A stretch of DNA of 64,000 nucleotides from Variovorax sp. TBS-050B (GTDB taxonomy: Bacteria; Pseudomonadota; Gammaproteobacteria; Burkholderiales; Burkholderiaceae_C): the NCBI RefSeq assembly GCF_029893635.1, contig NZ_JARXYR010000002.1:1773001-1837000 (forward strand), written 5' to 3'. Under the pieces are notes generated by a model. The model ran no database searches. It was given only the letters and a program-made list of their open reading frames with translations, and was not told the origin of the DNA. Position numbers and translations under genes: made by a program. Of this stretch, positions 46,591-56,151 are shown piece by piece (positions within the stretch are counted from its first letter, which is position 1; the number at the start of each line of letters is the position of its first letter).

Positions 46591-47711
46591 GCACTTCACC
46601 GTCCATTCCCTCTTCCCCATCCGCCGGCCAGGCCGTGCGCCTCGCGCCCGAGGCGCGCTTCGCCGACGAACTCGCGCGGCTGCAGGCCGCCGACGGCGAT
46701 GCGCGACCGCCGGGCTGGAAGCTCTCGCCGCGCGCAGTGCGGCGCTTCATCCTCGGCGACGAGAAGCTGCAGGTGAGCCGCAAGTTCTACGGCGACGATC
46801 CGCTGGTCGACCGGGCGATCGTCACGCTCATGGGCCACCAGGGGCTGATGCTGGTGGGCGAGCCCGGCACCGCCAAGTCGCTGCTGTCGGAACTGCTCGC
46901 GGCGGCCATCAGCGGCGACTCGGGCCTCACGGTGCAGGGCACCGCCGGCACCACCGAGGACCACATCAAGTACAGCTGGAACTACGCGCTGCTGCTGGCC
47001 GAGGGGCCGAGCCAGCGCGCGCTCGTGCCTTCGGCGCTCTACCAGGCGATGCGCGCCGGCAAGCTGGTGCGCTTCGAGGAGATCACGCGCTGTCCGCCCG
47101 AGATCCAGGACGTGCTGATCTCGCTCATGAGCGACAAGCAGCTGATGATCCCCGAGCTCGGCGACGACGCGCGGCTCTACGCGCAGCGCGGCTTCAACAT
47201 CATCGCCACCGCCAACCTGCGCGACCGCGGCGTGCACGAGATGTCCTCGGCACTCAAGCGGCGCTTCAACTTCGAGACCGTCCGGCCGATCCGCGACCAT
47301 GCCTTCGAGGTCGAACTCGTGATGTCGCAGTTGCAGCGCGAACTCGCGAGCGGCGGCGAGGCGCCCGTCGAGGTGCCGCGCGACGTGGTGGCGCTGCTCG
47401 TCACCACCTTCCAGGAGCTGCGCGCGGGGCAGACGCAGGACGGCACAGCGATCAAGGGGCTCGATGCCGTCATGTCCACCGCCGAGGCGGTGAACGTGGC
47501 CTATGCCGCGGCGCTGCAGGCGCGGCATTTCAACGGCGGCCGGCTCACCGAGCGCGAGATCGCGGGCCAGCTGCACGGGGTGGTGCAGAAGGACAGCAGC
47601 GACGACGCCAGGCGCGTGCGCCACTACTTCGACACCGTGGTGCGCGAGCGCGGCAAGCGCGACGCGCAGTGGAAGAACTTCCACGACGCGGCGCGCGCGC
47701 TGTGGCAGTAG
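46587..47711 (+). CDS. MoxR-family AAA+ ATPase (YehL-like)
   Basis: A 374-residue AAA+ ATPase. Walker A is GEPGTAKS at residues 91-98, the Walker B region is 'LVRFEEITR' (160-168), sensor 1 is N210 in 'NIIATANLRDRG', and the arginine finger region is 'SSALKRRFNFE' (220-230). 'QGTAGTTEDHIKYSWNYALLLAEGPS' is typical of the YehL branch of MoxR proteins. MoxR ATPases act with VWA proteins as chaperone-like machines on specific targets. The partner here is presumably the VWA protein at 36963. The ATG overlaps the preceding stop (ATGA), and the next gene begins ten bases before this one ends. Confidence 0.9.
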   Translation: MSTSPSIPSSPSAGQAVRLAPEARFADELARLQAADGDARPPGWKLSPRAVRRFILGDEKLQVSRKFYGDDPLVDRAIVTLMGHQGLMLVGEPGTAKSLLSELLAAAISGDSGLTVQGTAGTTEDHIKYSWNYALLLAEGPSQRALVPSALYQAMRAGKLVRFEEITRCPPEIQDVLISLMSDKQLMIPELGDDARLYAQRGFNIIATANLRDRGVHEMSSALKRRFNFETVRPIRDHAFEVELVMSQLQRELASGGEAPVEVPRDVVALLVTTFQELRAGQTQDGTAIKGLDAVMSTAEAVNVAYAAALQARHFNGGRLTEREIAGQLHGVVQKDSSDDARRVRHYFDTVVRERGKRDAQWKNFHDAARALWQ

Positions 47712-50263
47712 CAGGCACCGAGGACGGCGTCCGGTCCCTGCCGCCCGGCGTCGAGGCCGCGCGCGGCCGGCTGTTCGGCGAGGACGAGGTGTTCTTCGTG
47801 CCGGTGCGGCACCACAGCCCCGCCTGCGCATTCGCGCTGCGTGCCCTGCTGCGCGAACTCCGGCCCGCGGCGGTGCTGATCGAGGGGCCCGACGACCTGG
47901 GCGCGCTGCTGCCGCTGCTTGGCGACGAGCGCACGCGCGCACCGGTCGCATGGCTGTGCCACAGCACGCGCCAGGTGCCGCAGGACGACCCCGACGCGGA
48001 CGAGAAGACCCGTACCGAATCGCGTTCCTCCTTCTTCCCCTTCTGCGACTACAGCCCCGAATGGATCGCGGTGCGCGAGGGCGCGGCGCTCGGCGCGCAA
48101 GTGGCGCTGATCGACCTGCCCTGGCGCGACAAGGCCTGGCAGCGCGACGACGACGAGCGGGACGAGGACGCCGGCGATGCACGCGATGCCGCGCGCAGCC
48201 TGATGGAAGAGCGCCACTTCGCGCACAGCCGCTACCTGAACGCCATGGCCGCGCAGCTCGGCTGCGTCGACCACCAGGAGCTCTGGGACCGGCTGTTCGA
48301 GCTGCGCGGCAGCGCGGCGCTCGCCGACTGGCGAAGCTTCTTCCGCGACGTGTTCAGCTGGTGCGCGATGGCCCGGCTCGACTACGAGCCCGAGGTGCTC
48401 GAGGCCGAGCTGAGCCTGCCGCGCGAGCGCCACATGGCGGCCCACGTCCGCCGCTGGCGCGACGCGGTGAAGGGCCCGATCGTGGTGGTGACCGGCGGCT
48501 TCCACACGCCCGAGCTGCTCGCGCGGTGGCGCGACGCCAAGCCTTCGAAGGCCGCCGGCAGCAAGGACGGCGCCGCCGAGGCCTGGCTGATCCGCTACAG
48601 CTTCGAGCGGCTCGATGCGCTCAACGGCTATGCCGCGGGCATGCCCTCGCCCGGCTACTACCAGCAGGTCTGGGAGCGCCTCGACGCGGGCGATGCCGAT
48701 CCGTTCGCCGCCGTGGCGCTCGACAGTCTCGTGCGCTTCGCGCGCCGCACGCGGGCGCAGGACCATGCCGACGCGGTCTCGACCGCGCTGGTGCAGGCGG
48801 CCGCGGCGCAGGCCATGCGGCTCGCGGCGCTGCGCGGCAACGCGGGCCCGGGCCGGCAGGACCTGCTCGATGCGATCCGCTCCTGCTTCGTCAAGGGCGC
48901 GATCGACGAAGGCACGCGCGGCTTCACGGCCGACCTGCGGCAGTTCCTGAGCGGCACGCGCATCGGCGACGTGCCGCCCTCGGCCGGTTCGCCGCCGCTG
49001 ATCGAGGACGCGCGCCGCCTGGCGCGCCGCGCCGGCGTGCGGCTCGACGACAGCACCGCGCGCGTGGCGCGGCTCGACCTCTACCGCAAGCCCTCGCACC
49101 GCGAGCGCAGCCGCTTCTTCCACGCGATGGCGTACCTCGACGCCGGCCTGGCCGCCTGGCTCGCCGGGCCGGACTTCATCGGCAACAGCCGGCTCAACCT
49201 GCTGTTCGAGGAATGGCGCGCCGCATGGTCGCCGCTGGTGGAGGCGCGGCTCATCGAGCTCGCGGCCGAGGGCGCGAGCGTGGAGGCGGTGTGCATGGCC
49301 AGGCTGCGCAAGGAGGAGGCCGCGCTCGCGGCCGAGGGCCGCGGACGCAGCGCGAGCGCCGCGGTCACGCTGCTGCTGCGCGCCTGCCTGATCGGGCTTC
49401 AGCCGCGGCTGCCGCAGCTGCTCGCGATGCTCTCGACCCATCTCGACGAGGATGCGGCGCTGGGCTCGGTGGTCGACTGCGGGCATCGGCTCGTCACGCT
49501 CTGGCGTGCGCGCGAGCCGCTGGGCGTGCAGCAGCATCCGCAACTGCGCCACCTGCTCGGGCGCGTCTGGCCCGCGGCGCTGTTCCTGCTGCCCGACATC
49601 GGCCCCTGCGGCGAGGACGCCGAGGCCGACGCGGTGAAGCAGCTGCTCTCGCTGCGCGAACTCGGGCGGCTGCTCGATGCGCTGCAGCACGAGATCGCGC
49701 AGGGCGAGGGCGAGGATGGCGGCGCCGGCGAGGCGGTCGATCCCGGCCTGCTGCGCGCGCAGTTCGAGCGCTTCGCGACCGGCGCGCCGGTCGCGCCCGG
49801 CGTGGCGGGCGCGGCGTCGGCGCTGCTCTACCTCGACGGCCACTGGGACGAGCACGCCCTCGACACCGTGGTGCGGCAGCGCTTCGGCGCCGGCGCCGAG
49901 CCGCGCGAGGCGGTGCGCTTTCTCAACGGCGTGATGGCCGCCGCGCCCGAGCTGCTGCTGCGCCTGCCGGCGCTGCTCGAAGGCCTCGACGGCCTGGTGC
50001 GGGGCTGGGACGCCGAAGCCTTCGTCGCGCACCTGCCGGACCTGCGCCAGGCCTTCACGCGCCTCAAGCCGCAGGAGACCGCCGACCTCGCGGGCCGCGT
50101 GGCCGCGCTCCACGGCGCGGACGAGGCCGCGGTCGCGGCGCTGCAGCAGATGCACTACGAGACCACGGAAGAGGACCTGCAGCAGGGTGCGCTGCTGCAG
50201 CTCGCGCTCGCCGAGTGCCTGCGCCGCGACGGACTGGGCGCGTGGCTGGACGGCGGGCCCTAG
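47702..50263 (+). CDS. DUF5682 family protein (YehM-like)
   Basis: An 853-residue protein. The N-terminus has '[41 protein letters not shown]' (HHSP at residues 37-40), then '[11 protein letters not shown]', '[17 protein letters not shown]' and '[19 protein letters not shown]' near 258. These give a TraB/EreA-like arrangement in which conserved His and Glu could be catalytic, but activity is unproven. The C-terminal 450 residues are helical. The start is GTG at 47702, inside the end of the MoxR gene. E. coli yehM lies next to yehL in the same order. This is the last gene of the cluster by spacing; 58 bases separate it from the next. Confidence 0.83.
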   Translation: MAVAGTEDGVRSLPPGVEAARGRLFGEDEVFFVPVRHHSPACAFALRALLRELRPAAVLIEGPDDLGALLPLLGDERTRAPVAWLCHSTRQVPQDDPDADEKTRTESRSSFFPFCDYSPEWIAVREGAALGAQVALIDLPWRDKAWQRDDDERDEDAGDARDAARSLMEERHFAHSRYLNAMAAQLGCVDHQELWDRLFELRGSAALADWRSFFRDVFSWCAMARLDYEPEVLEAELSLPRERHMAAHVRRWRDAVKGPIVVVTGGFHTPELLARWRDAKPSKAAGSKDGAAEAWLIRYSFERLDALNGYAAGMPSPGYYQQVWERLDAGDADPFAAVALDSLVRFARRTRAQDHADAVSTALVQAAAAQAMRLAALRGNAGPGRQDLLDAIRSCFVKGAIDEGTRGFTADLRQFLSGTRIGDVPPSAGSPPLIEDARRLARRAGVRLDDSTARVARLDLYRKPSHRERSRFFHAMAYLDAGLAAWLAGPDFIGNSRLNLLFEEWRAAWSPLVEARLIELAAEGASVEAVCMARLRKEEAALAAEGRGRSASAAVTLLLRACLIGLQPRLPQLLAMLSTHLDEDAALGSVVDCGHRLVTLWRAREPLGVQQHPQLRHLLGRVWPAALFLLPDIGPCGEDAEADAVKQLLSLRELGRLLDALQHEIAQGEGEDGGAGEAVDPGLLRAQFERFATGAPVAPGVAGAASALLYLDGHWDEHALDTVVRQRFGAGAEPREAVRFLNGVMAAAPELLLRLPALLEGLDGLVRGWDAEAFVAHLPDLRQAFTRLKPQETADLAGRVAALHGADEAAVAALQQMHYETTEEDLQQGALLQLALAECLRRDGLGAWLDGGP

Positions 50264-50321
50264 CAGAGCCCCGATTGGCCTGCTTCGGCAAGGGTCGCGC
50301 GTTCGCGCGATCATCGGCGCC

Positions 50322-51308
50322 ATGATTCCGTTCTCGATCCTCGACCTCTCGCCGATCACCGAAGGCAGCGACGCCGCGCAGTCGTTCCGCAACTCGCTCT
50401 CGCTGGCCCGGCACGGCGAGGCGCTCGGCTACCAGCGCTACTGGCTCGCCGAGCACCACGGCATGCCGGGCATCGCGAGCGCGGCCACGGCGGTGCTGCT
50501 GGCGCACATCGGGGCGGGCACCTCGACCATCCGCATCGGCGCCGGCGGCGTGATGCTGCCGAACCATTCGCCGCTGGTGATCGCCGAGCAGTTCGGCACG
50601 CTGGAGTCGCTGTACCCGGGGCGCATCGACCTCGGCCTGGGCCGTGCGCCGGGCTCCGACCAGCGCACCGCGCGCGCACTGCGGCGCAACCTCGAATCCG
50701 ATGCCGACCAGTTCCCGCAGGACGTGGTCGAGCTGATGGACTTCATGTCGAAGAACCCGCAGCAGGCGGTGCGCGCGGTGCCGGGCGCGGGGCTCGAGGT
50801 GCCGGTGTGGATCCTCGGCTCGAGCACCTTCGGCGCGCAGCTCGCGGCGCACCTCGGGCTGCCCTATGCCTTCGCCTCGCACTTCGCGCCGCAGCAGATG
50901 ATGCAGGCGATCCAGATCTACCGCGAGACCTTCAAGCCTTCGGCGCAGCTGCAGAAGCCCTACGTGATGCTGGGCTTCAACGTGTTCGTGGCCGACACCG
51001 ACGAGGAGGCCGAGTTCCGCGCCTCTTCGTGGCAGCAGGCCTTCGTGAACCTGCGCAGCGGGCGCCCGGGGCGCCTGCCGCCGCCGGTCGAGGGCTACCG
51101 GCAGAAGGTGGGGCCTGCCGAGAACGCGCTGCTCGACTCGGTGCTCTCGTGCTCGGCCGTGGGCGCGCCCGAGACGGTGCGCGCGGGCGTGCGCGCCTTC
51201 GTCGAGCGCACCGGCGCCGACGAGCTGATGATCACCTCGCAGGTCTTCGACCATGCGGCGCGGCTGCGCTCCTACGAGCTGCTGGCTGGGCTGCGCGGCC
51301 AGGGCTGA
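50322..51308 (+). CDS. LLM-class flavin-dependent oxidoreductase (luciferase-like)
   Basis: A 328-residue bacterial-luciferase-like monooxygenase of the YhbW type. It has the N-terminal '[46 protein letters not shown]' and '[44 protein letters not shown]', both typical of the group, and '[23 protein letters not shown]' at the end. It would use reduced FMN from a partner reductase; the substrate is unknown. It lies 58 bases after the DUF5682 gene on the same strand and could be read through from the cluster, but its family gives no functional link. Confidence 0.88.
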   Translation: MIPFSILDLSPITEGSDAAQSFRNSLSLARHGEALGYQRYWLAEHHGMPGIASAATAVLLAHIGAGTSTIRIGAGGVMLPNHSPLVIAEQFGTLESLYPGRIDLGLGRAPGSDQRTARALRRNLESDADQFPQDVVELMDFMSKNPQQAVRAVPGAGLEVPVWILGSSTFGAQLAAHLGLPYAFASHFAPQQMMQAIQIYRETFKPSAQLQKPYVMLGFNVFVADTDEEAEFRASSWQQAFVNLRSGRPGRLPPPVEGYRQKVGPAENALLDSVLSCSAVGAPETVRAGVRAFVERTGADELMITSQVFDHAARLRSYELLAGLRGQG

Positions 51309-51361
51309 TTCTTTCCCCCACGCCCGCGGCCCCGGGCCGGGGCTGGGACAATGGCGGGCTT

Positions 51362-52477
51362 ATGGCAGCAGCAGAAGCAAAGCAACGCATCGTGGTGGGA
51401 CTCAGCGGCGGGGTGGACTCCGCCGTCACGGCGCACCTGCTCAAGCAGCAGGGGCACGAGGTCGTCGGCATCTTCATGAAGAACTGGGAAGACGACGACG
51501 ACAGCGAGTACTGCTCCTCGAACATCGACTTCGTCGACGCCGCGAGCGTGGCCGACGTGCTGGGCATCGAGATCGAGCACGTCAACTTCGCGGCCGACTA
51601 CAAGGACCGCGTGTTCGCCGAGTTCCTGCGCGAGTACAAGGCCGGGCGCACGCCCAACCCCGACGTGCTGTGCAATGCCGAGATCAAGTTCAAGGCCTTC
51701 CTCGACCATGCGATGCGCCTGGGCGCCGAGAAGATCGCTACCGGCCACTATGCGCGCGTGCGCTTCGATGCGGCCTCGGGCCGGCACGAGCTGCTCAAGG
51801 GGCTCGATCCGTCGAAGGACCAGAGCTATTTCCTGCACCGCCTGAATCAGGCCCAGCTCTCGAAGACGATGTTTCCCGTGGGCGAGCTGCACAAGACCGA
51901 GGTGCGCCGCATCGCCGAGGAGATCGGCCTGCCGAATGCGAAGAAGAAGGACTCCACCGGCATCTGCTTCATCGGCGAGCGGCCGTTCCGCGAGTTCCTC
52001 AACCGCTACATCTCGAAGGAGCCCGGCCCGATCAAGGACGACCGCGGCCGCAAGCTCGGCGAGCACCAGGGCCTGAGCTTCTACACGCTGGGGCAGCGGC
52101 AGGGGCTGGGCATCGGCGGCGTGAAGGAAAAGGGCGCGCAGCGCGGCGCGGGCGACCATTCGCCATGGTTCGTCGCGCGCAAGGACGTCGAGAAGAACAC
52201 GCTCTGGGTGGTGCAGGGCCACGACCATCCATGGCTGCTGTCGACCGCGCTCGCGGCCGGCGACGCGAGCTGGGTCGCCGGCGAGGCGCCCGCGCCGGGC
52301 GGCTACGGCGCCAAGGCGCGCTACCGGCAGGCCGATGCGGCCTGCGAACTCGCGGCCGGTGGCGACGCAGCGGGCTTCAGCCTGCGTTTCGCGCAGCCGC
52401 AATGGGCGGTCACGCCCGGCCAGTCGGCGGTGCTCTACGACGGCGAGCGCTGCCTCGGCGGCGGGGTGATCGTCTGA
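51362..52477 (+). CDS. mnmA: tRNA-specific 2-thiouridylase MnmA
   Basis: A 371-residue enzyme that puts sulfur on U34 of tRNA Lys, Glu and Gln. It has the PP-loop '[21 protein letters not shown]', the metal and tRNA-binding '[12 protein letters not shown]', and both catalytic cysteines: one in '[12 protein letters not shown]' and one in '[13 protein letters not shown]'. '[28 protein letters not shown]' and the C-terminal beta-barrel ('[19 protein letters not shown]') complete the family pattern. The stop is ten bases from the stop of the convergent Nudix gene; mnmA next to a NudJ-type gene is also seen in E. coli. Confidence 0.97.
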   Translation: MAAAEAKQRIVVGLSGGVDSAVTAHLLKQQGHEVVGIFMKNWEDDDDSEYCSSNIDFVDAASVADVLGIEIEHVNFAADYKDRVFAEFLREYKAGRTPNPDVLCNAEIKFKAFLDHAMRLGAEKIATGHYARVRFDAASGRHELLKGLDPSKDQSYFLHRLNQAQLSKTMFPVGELHKTEVRRIAEEIGLPNAKKKDSTGICFIGERPFREFLNRYISKEPGPIKDDRGRKLGEHQGLSFYTLGQRQGLGIGGVKEKGAQRGAGDHSPWFVARKDVEKNTLWVVQGHDHPWLLSTALAAGDASWVAGEAPAPGGYGAKARYRQADAACELAAGGDAAGFSLRFAQPQWAVTPGQSAVLYDGERCLGGGVIV

Positions 52478-52487
52478 CGGACCGCCG

Positions 52488-52964
52488 TCAGCGCACCGAG
52501 GCGTCGACGTGGATCAGGTCGAGCGGATGGCGCCGGCCGGCCAGGTAGTCTTCCACGCACTGCAGCAGCAGCGGGCTGCGATGGCGCGCCACGCTGGCGC
52601 GGATCTCGTCGGCGCTCATCCACACGGTGCGCACGATGCCTTCGTCGAGCGCACGGCCCGCTTCGCGCGCGCCCAGCGTGCCGGCGAACGCGAAGCGCAT
52701 GTAGGTCACGTCTTCCCCGTCGGGCGCATGCCGCGAGCGCGCCATGTAGATGCCGATCAGCGCGGTCGGCGTGAAGGCATGCGCGGTTTCCTCCAGCGTC
52801 TCGCGCGCGCAGCCCTCGGCGGGCGATTCGCCGGGGTCGAGGTGCCCGGCCGGCGTGTTGAGCCGCAGGCCCGCTTCGGTGTGTTCCTCGACCAGCAGAA
52901 AGCGGCCGTCCTGCTCGATCACCGCGGCGACGGTGACGTTGGGTTTCCAGCGCGCGCCGTTCAC
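52488..52964 (-). CDS. Nudix hydrolase, NudJ-like
   Basis: A 158-residue phosphohydrolase. The Nudix box is complete: G-H-L-D-P-G-E followed by seven residues and RETLEETAHAF. 'NVTVAAVIEQDGRFLLVEEHTEAGLRLNTPAGHLDPGES' resembles NudJ, which acts on nucleoside tri- and diphosphates and on the thiamin precursor pyrophosphate. The neighbouring mnmA supports that assignment, since nudJ and mnmA are adjacent in E. coli. The GTG at 52964 (one base after the upstream stop) gives the usual N-terminus; an ATG 11 codons earlier would overlap the DUF4019 gene. Confidence 0.88.
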   Translation of the reverse strand: MNGARWKPNVTVAAVIEQDGRFLLVEEHTEAGLRLNTPAGHLDPGESPAEGCARETLEETAHAFTPTALIGIYMARSRHAPDGEDVTYMRFAFAGTLGAREAGRALDEGIVRTVWMSADEIRASVARHRSPLLLQCVEDYLAGRRHPLDLIHVDASVR

Positions 52965-52965
52965 G

Positions 52966-53418
52966 TCACTTGGCCGCGGGCGGTTGGCGCAGCACATAGC
53001 CGCTGAAGCGCCAGACGCGGTCGTTGTCGAGGCGGAAGCTGACGAGTTCGCGCTGGATGCCGGCGGGTTGGCTGCTGAAGCGGGTCTCGTACTCGACGCT
53101 GACGTACTGGCCGGCCGTCTCGGGATCGGGATCCGTGACCACCTGCCGGTTCACGCCGACCCAGGTGCGTTGGGTGGGGGTGCCGAGCGAGGCGCGGTTG
53201 CGGGTCACGGAAGCGGCGAAATCGCTGCGCGAAACGCGCTTGCGGGCGACGGCCGTGGCGCCGTCCCAGAGTTCACCGGCCTTGCCCTGGTCGATCATCT
53301 GGATCGCCTGCATGCCGCCGCGCACCATGTCGCTGGGTTCCACGTCCTGCGCGGCCGCCGGGCCCGCGACGGCGAAAAATACGGCGGCGATCGACAGCAG
53401 CCTGGTCAAAGGGTTCAT
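52966..53418 (-). CDS. Small exported DUF4019 protein
   Basis: A 150-residue predicted periplasmic protein. Residues 1-23 (MNPLTRLLSIAAVFFAVAGP, then AAA) form a signal peptide cut before QDVEP. The mature region has 'GKAGELWDGATAVARKRVSRSDFAASVTRNRASLGTPTQRTWVGVNRQVV' and 'GQYVSVEYETRFSSQPAGIQRELVSFRLDNDRVWRFSGYVLR', the pattern of DUF4019 proteins, which adopt an NTF2-like fold and have no known role. It is 102 bases downstream of the response-regulator gene and one base ahead of the Nudix gene, so the three may be one transcript. Confidence 0.8.
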   Translation of the reverse strand: MNPLTRLLSIAAVFFAVAGPAAAQDVEPSDMVRGGMQAIQMIDQGKAGELWDGATAVARKRVSRSDFAASVTRNRASLGTPTQRTWVGVNRQVVTDPDPETAGQYVSVEYETRFSSQPAGIQRELVSFRLDNDRVWRFSGYVLRQPPAAK

Positions 53419-53519
53419 CAGCTTCGTTCCTTGGTCGGGCCACGATGGCCAAGGCCGATTGGAACCGATCCGGCCGGGAAGATTCCGCCGCCGGCGCCGC
53501 GCCTGCGCGCCGTGCGCGC

Positions 53520-54234
53520 TCAGTGCGCGAGATTGTCGGAAAGCGCCCTGGCGTCGACCACTTCGAGCCGGTAGCCGAGCCCGTAGATCGCGAGCAGCAG
53601 GAAGCCGCTTGCGGGACGCAGCCCCAGCTTGCTCCGCAGGCGCGAGATGTGGGTGTCGAGCGAGCGGGAGAGCGCCTCCACGCCCACGCCCCAGACCGCC
53701 TCGTGCAGGTATTCGCGCGAGAGCAGGCGACCGAGGTTCTGGAACAGGAACAGCGCGAGTTCGTATTCGCGGTTCTTGAGCCTGACGGGCTGGCCCCTGA
53801 CCTTGAGGGTGCGCGAGGGCGGATAGAAGTGGTAGGGGCCGAACACCAGTTCCTGTTCGTGCTTCGCCGGGTAGGAGCGGCGCAGCAGGGCGGAGACCCG
53901 TGCCTCGAGTTCGCCGGCCCGGACCGGCTCGAGGATGACATCGTCCGCGCCGGCGTTGAGCGCTTCCACCACCTCGGCTTCGCTGGCATGGGGGGGTGAT
54001 GACCAGGATGGGGACGCGGCTCTTGATTTCGTCGCGCGTGGTCCGGACGACCTCGAGGCCGCACATGTCCGGCAGCGTCCGTTCGAGGATCAGCAGATCG
54101 TAGCTCTGCCGCCGGAGCGCCTGGAGCAGGTGCTGCCCCTCGGTGTAGATGTGGCATTCGTGACCCAGGCCCAGAACGGCCTGGTGGACCAGCTGGCGCT
54201 GATCCGACGCGTGATCGAGCACTGCAATACGCAT
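53520..54234 (-). pseudogene. OmpR-type response regulator, frameshifted, with Glu at the phosphorylation site
   Basis: A C7 tract (G7 on the plus strand, 53990-53996) shifts the frame after 'KSRVPILVIT'. With six C the protein would read on as PHASEAEVVEALNAGADDVI, giving 237 residues. The receiver domain covers residues 1-120 and the OmpR winged helix covers about 130-235 ('LKNREYELALFLFQNLGRLLSREYLHEAVWG', 'DTHISRLRSKLGL'). At the usual phospho-Asp position the sequence is 'LLILERTLPDMCG', with Glu, which may mimic the phosphorylated state. The downstream part has its own ATG at 53972 and could still make a DNA-binding fragment. No kinase partner is adjacent. Confidence 0.8.
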
Positions 54235-54670
54235 TCCATCCCCTTTTTTACGGTTTCTCTCGTGCGCTGTCAGCCGAAAGAAGTGTATCTATCTGCTTCC
54301 ATGGCAGAAGTGAGGACGAAGCAATTAATACACAAAACAGCCACGTTTTTAGTAGAAAAGGCCTTAGTTAGAAACAAATGAAAACGAAAGGAGGATTTTG
54401 CGGATGCCATGGCTGCCTGCCGGGCCGTGCGGGCAGCGCCGTGGGAGGCGGGCGCGCGAGTTTCGGGAAGGCACCCCCGCATGGCGGCTGCCGGGGTGGC
54501 TGCGCCGGCCGGAATCGCGCGCCGTTCGCTAGCATTTATGTAGCTGCAAACGCAATGACTGCGGTCATCAACACGCGAACAGACGCTGGATTTAAGCCAC
54601 AGTGATCGGCGTAATCTTGCTGTAAGCTCTGCCCGCGTTCCGTATTGCCCCCTGCCCTGAGGAGATCTCT
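54235..54670. promoter_or_regulatory. 436-bp intergenic region before the transhydrogenase operon
   Basis: This divergent region separates the response regulator from pntAA. Its left part, 54240-54400, is clearly AT-richer than the rest of the window and likely holds the promoter of the regulator gene. Its right part, 54540-54660, is the likely pntAA promoter region and ends in GAGGAGATCT before the ATG. Short open frames are present (for example from 54378) but have no family resemblance, and I do not call a gene. Confidence 0.45.
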
Positions 54671-55801
54671 ATGCTGATAGGCGTGCCAGCCGAAACGACG
54701 GCCGGCGAAACCCGCGTGGCCGTTACGCCCGAGACGGTGAAGAAACTAGTCGCCTCGGGGCACACCCTGCGGGTGCAGTCGGGGGCGGGGGTGGCGGCTA
54801 GCGTCACCGACGCGGCCTACCAGGCCGCCGGCGCCGAGATCGTCGACCGGGCCGCCGCGTTCGGGGCCGACATGGTGCTCAAGGTCCGCACGCCGAGCGA
54901 GGAGGAAACCGCGCTCATGAAGGCCGGCACCGTGGTGATCGGCATGCTCAATCCCTTCGACGCGGCCGGCCTGCAGCGCCTGGCCGCCGCCGGCCTCACG
55001 GCCTTCGCGCTCGAGGCGGCGCCGCGCACCACGCGCGCCCAGAGCATGGACGTGCTGAGCTCGCAGGCCAACATCGCCGGCTACAAGGCGGTGATGATCG
55101 CGGCCGACAAGTACCAGCGCTTTTTCCCGATGCTGATGACGGCCGCGGGCACCGTGAAGGCGGCGCGCGTGGTGATCCTCGGCGTGGGCGTGGCGGGCCT
55201 GCAGGCCATCGCCACGGCCAAGCGCCTGGGCGCGGTGATCGAGGCCTCCGACGTGCGCCCGAGCGTCAAGGAGCAGATCGAGTCGCTCGGCGGCAAGTTC
55301 ATCGAGGTGCCCTACGAGACCCAGGAAGAAAAGGACGCGGCCGAGGGCGTCGGCGGCTACGCGCGGCCCATGCCCGCGAGCTGGCTCGCGCGCCAGCAGG
55401 CCGAGGTCGCCAAGCGCGTGGCGCTGGCCGACGTGGTCATCAGCACCGCGCTCATTCCCGGCCGCGCCGCGCCCACGCTGATCACCGAGGACATGGTGCG
55501 TTCGATGAAGCCCGGCTCGGTGATCGTCGACATCGCGGCCGGCAAGGGGCCGGACGGCGTAGGCGGCAACTGCCCGCTGTCGGAGGCCGACCGCACGGTC
55601 GTGAAGCACGGCGTCACGATCGTGGGCGAAACCAATCTCCCCGCGCTGGTGGCGGCCGACGCGTCGGCGCTCTATGCGCGCAACGTGCTCGATTTCCTCA
55701 AGCTGATCGTCACCAAGGAGGGCGCGCTCAAGATCGACCTCGAGGACGACATCGTCGCCGCCTGCCGCGTCGCGCAGGACGGCCAGGTCACGAAGAAGTA
55801 A
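54671..55801 (+). CDS. pntAA: NAD(P) transhydrogenase subunit alpha part 1 (NAD(H)-binding)
   Basis: A 376-residue cytoplasmic dI component of the proton-translocating transhydrogenase, which moves hydride from NADH to NADP+ using the proton gradient. Seen are 'IGVPAETTAGETRVAVTPETVKKL', 'TTRAQSMDVLSSQANIAGYKAVM', the Rossmann motif 'VVILGVGVAGLQAIATAKRLGAVIEASDVR' and the mobile-loop region 'IPGRAAPTLITEDMVRSMKPGSVIVDIA'. The alpha subunit is split after this domain, as in many alphaproteobacteria and betaproteobacteria, with the membrane part encoded 20 bases downstream. Confidence 0.95.
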   Translation: MLIGVPAETTAGETRVAVTPETVKKLVASGHTLRVQSGAGVAASVTDAAYQAAGAEIVDRAAAFGADMVLKVRTPSEEETALMKAGTVVIGMLNPFDAAGLQRLAAAGLTAFALEAAPRTTRAQSMDVLSSQANIAGYKAVMIAADKYQRFFPMLMTAAGTVKAARVVILGVGVAGLQAIATAKRLGAVIEASDVRPSVKEQIESLGGKFIEVPYETQEEKDAAEGVGGYARPMPASWLARQQAEVAKRVALADVVISTALIPGRAAPTLITEDMVRSMKPGSVIVDIAAGKGPDGVGGNCPLSEADRTVVKHGVTIVGETNLPALVAADASALYARNVLDFLKLIVTKEGALKIDLEDDIVAACRVAQDGQVTKK

Positions 55802-55821
55802 CGCCAGCCCCGGAGAAGCCC

Positions 55822-56151
55822 ATGGACATCGTTTCCCATACCGTCATCAACCTGATCATCTTCGTGCTCGCGATCTACGTGGGCTACCACGTGGTCTGGA
55901 CCGTCACGCCCGCGCTGCACACGCCGCTCATGGCCGTGACCAACGCGATCTCGGCGATCGTGATCGTGGGCGCGATGCTCGCGGCCGCGCTGACCGAGAC
56001 CACGCTCGGCAAGACCATGGGCGTGCTGGCCGTGGCGCTCGCGGCGGTGAACGTCTTCGGCGGCTTCCTCGTCACCCGGCGCATGCTCGAGATGTTCAAG
56101 AAGAAGGAAAAGAAGGCCGCTCCGGCGGCGCAAGAGGGAGCCGCCAAGTGA
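55822..56151 (+). CDS. pntAB: NAD(P) transhydrogenase subunit alpha part 2 (membrane)
   Basis: A 109-residue membrane subunit with three hydrophobic helices: 'VINLIIFVLAIYVGYHVVWTV', 'LMAVTNAISAIVIVGAMLAAA' and 'MGVLAVALAAVNVFGGFLVTRRMLEMF'. A Lys/Ala-rich tail ends the protein. Together with PntB it makes the proton channel (dII). The stop overlaps the pntB GTG in a GTGA arrangement, ensuring balanced synthesis. Confidence 0.94.
   Translation: MDIVSHTVINLIIFVLAIYVGYHVVWTVTPALHTPLMAVTNAISAIVIVGAMLAAALTETTLGKTMGVLAVALAAVNVFGGFLVTRRMLEMFKKKEKKAAPAAQEGAAK

Noticed and set aside
36963..50263. Calling the MoxR/VWA cluster a proven defence island
   Set aside because: No nuclease, toxin, reverse transcriptase, integrase or phage gene is nearby, and the same families are encoded in ordinary E. 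coli chromosomal context. Defence is only one possibility.
54378..54605. Possible small Gly/Cys-containing protein in the pnt upstream region
   Set aside because: There is an AAAGGAGG sequence nearby, but the start is not positioned for it, the frame has no recognisable family, and it runs into the likely pntAA promoter.
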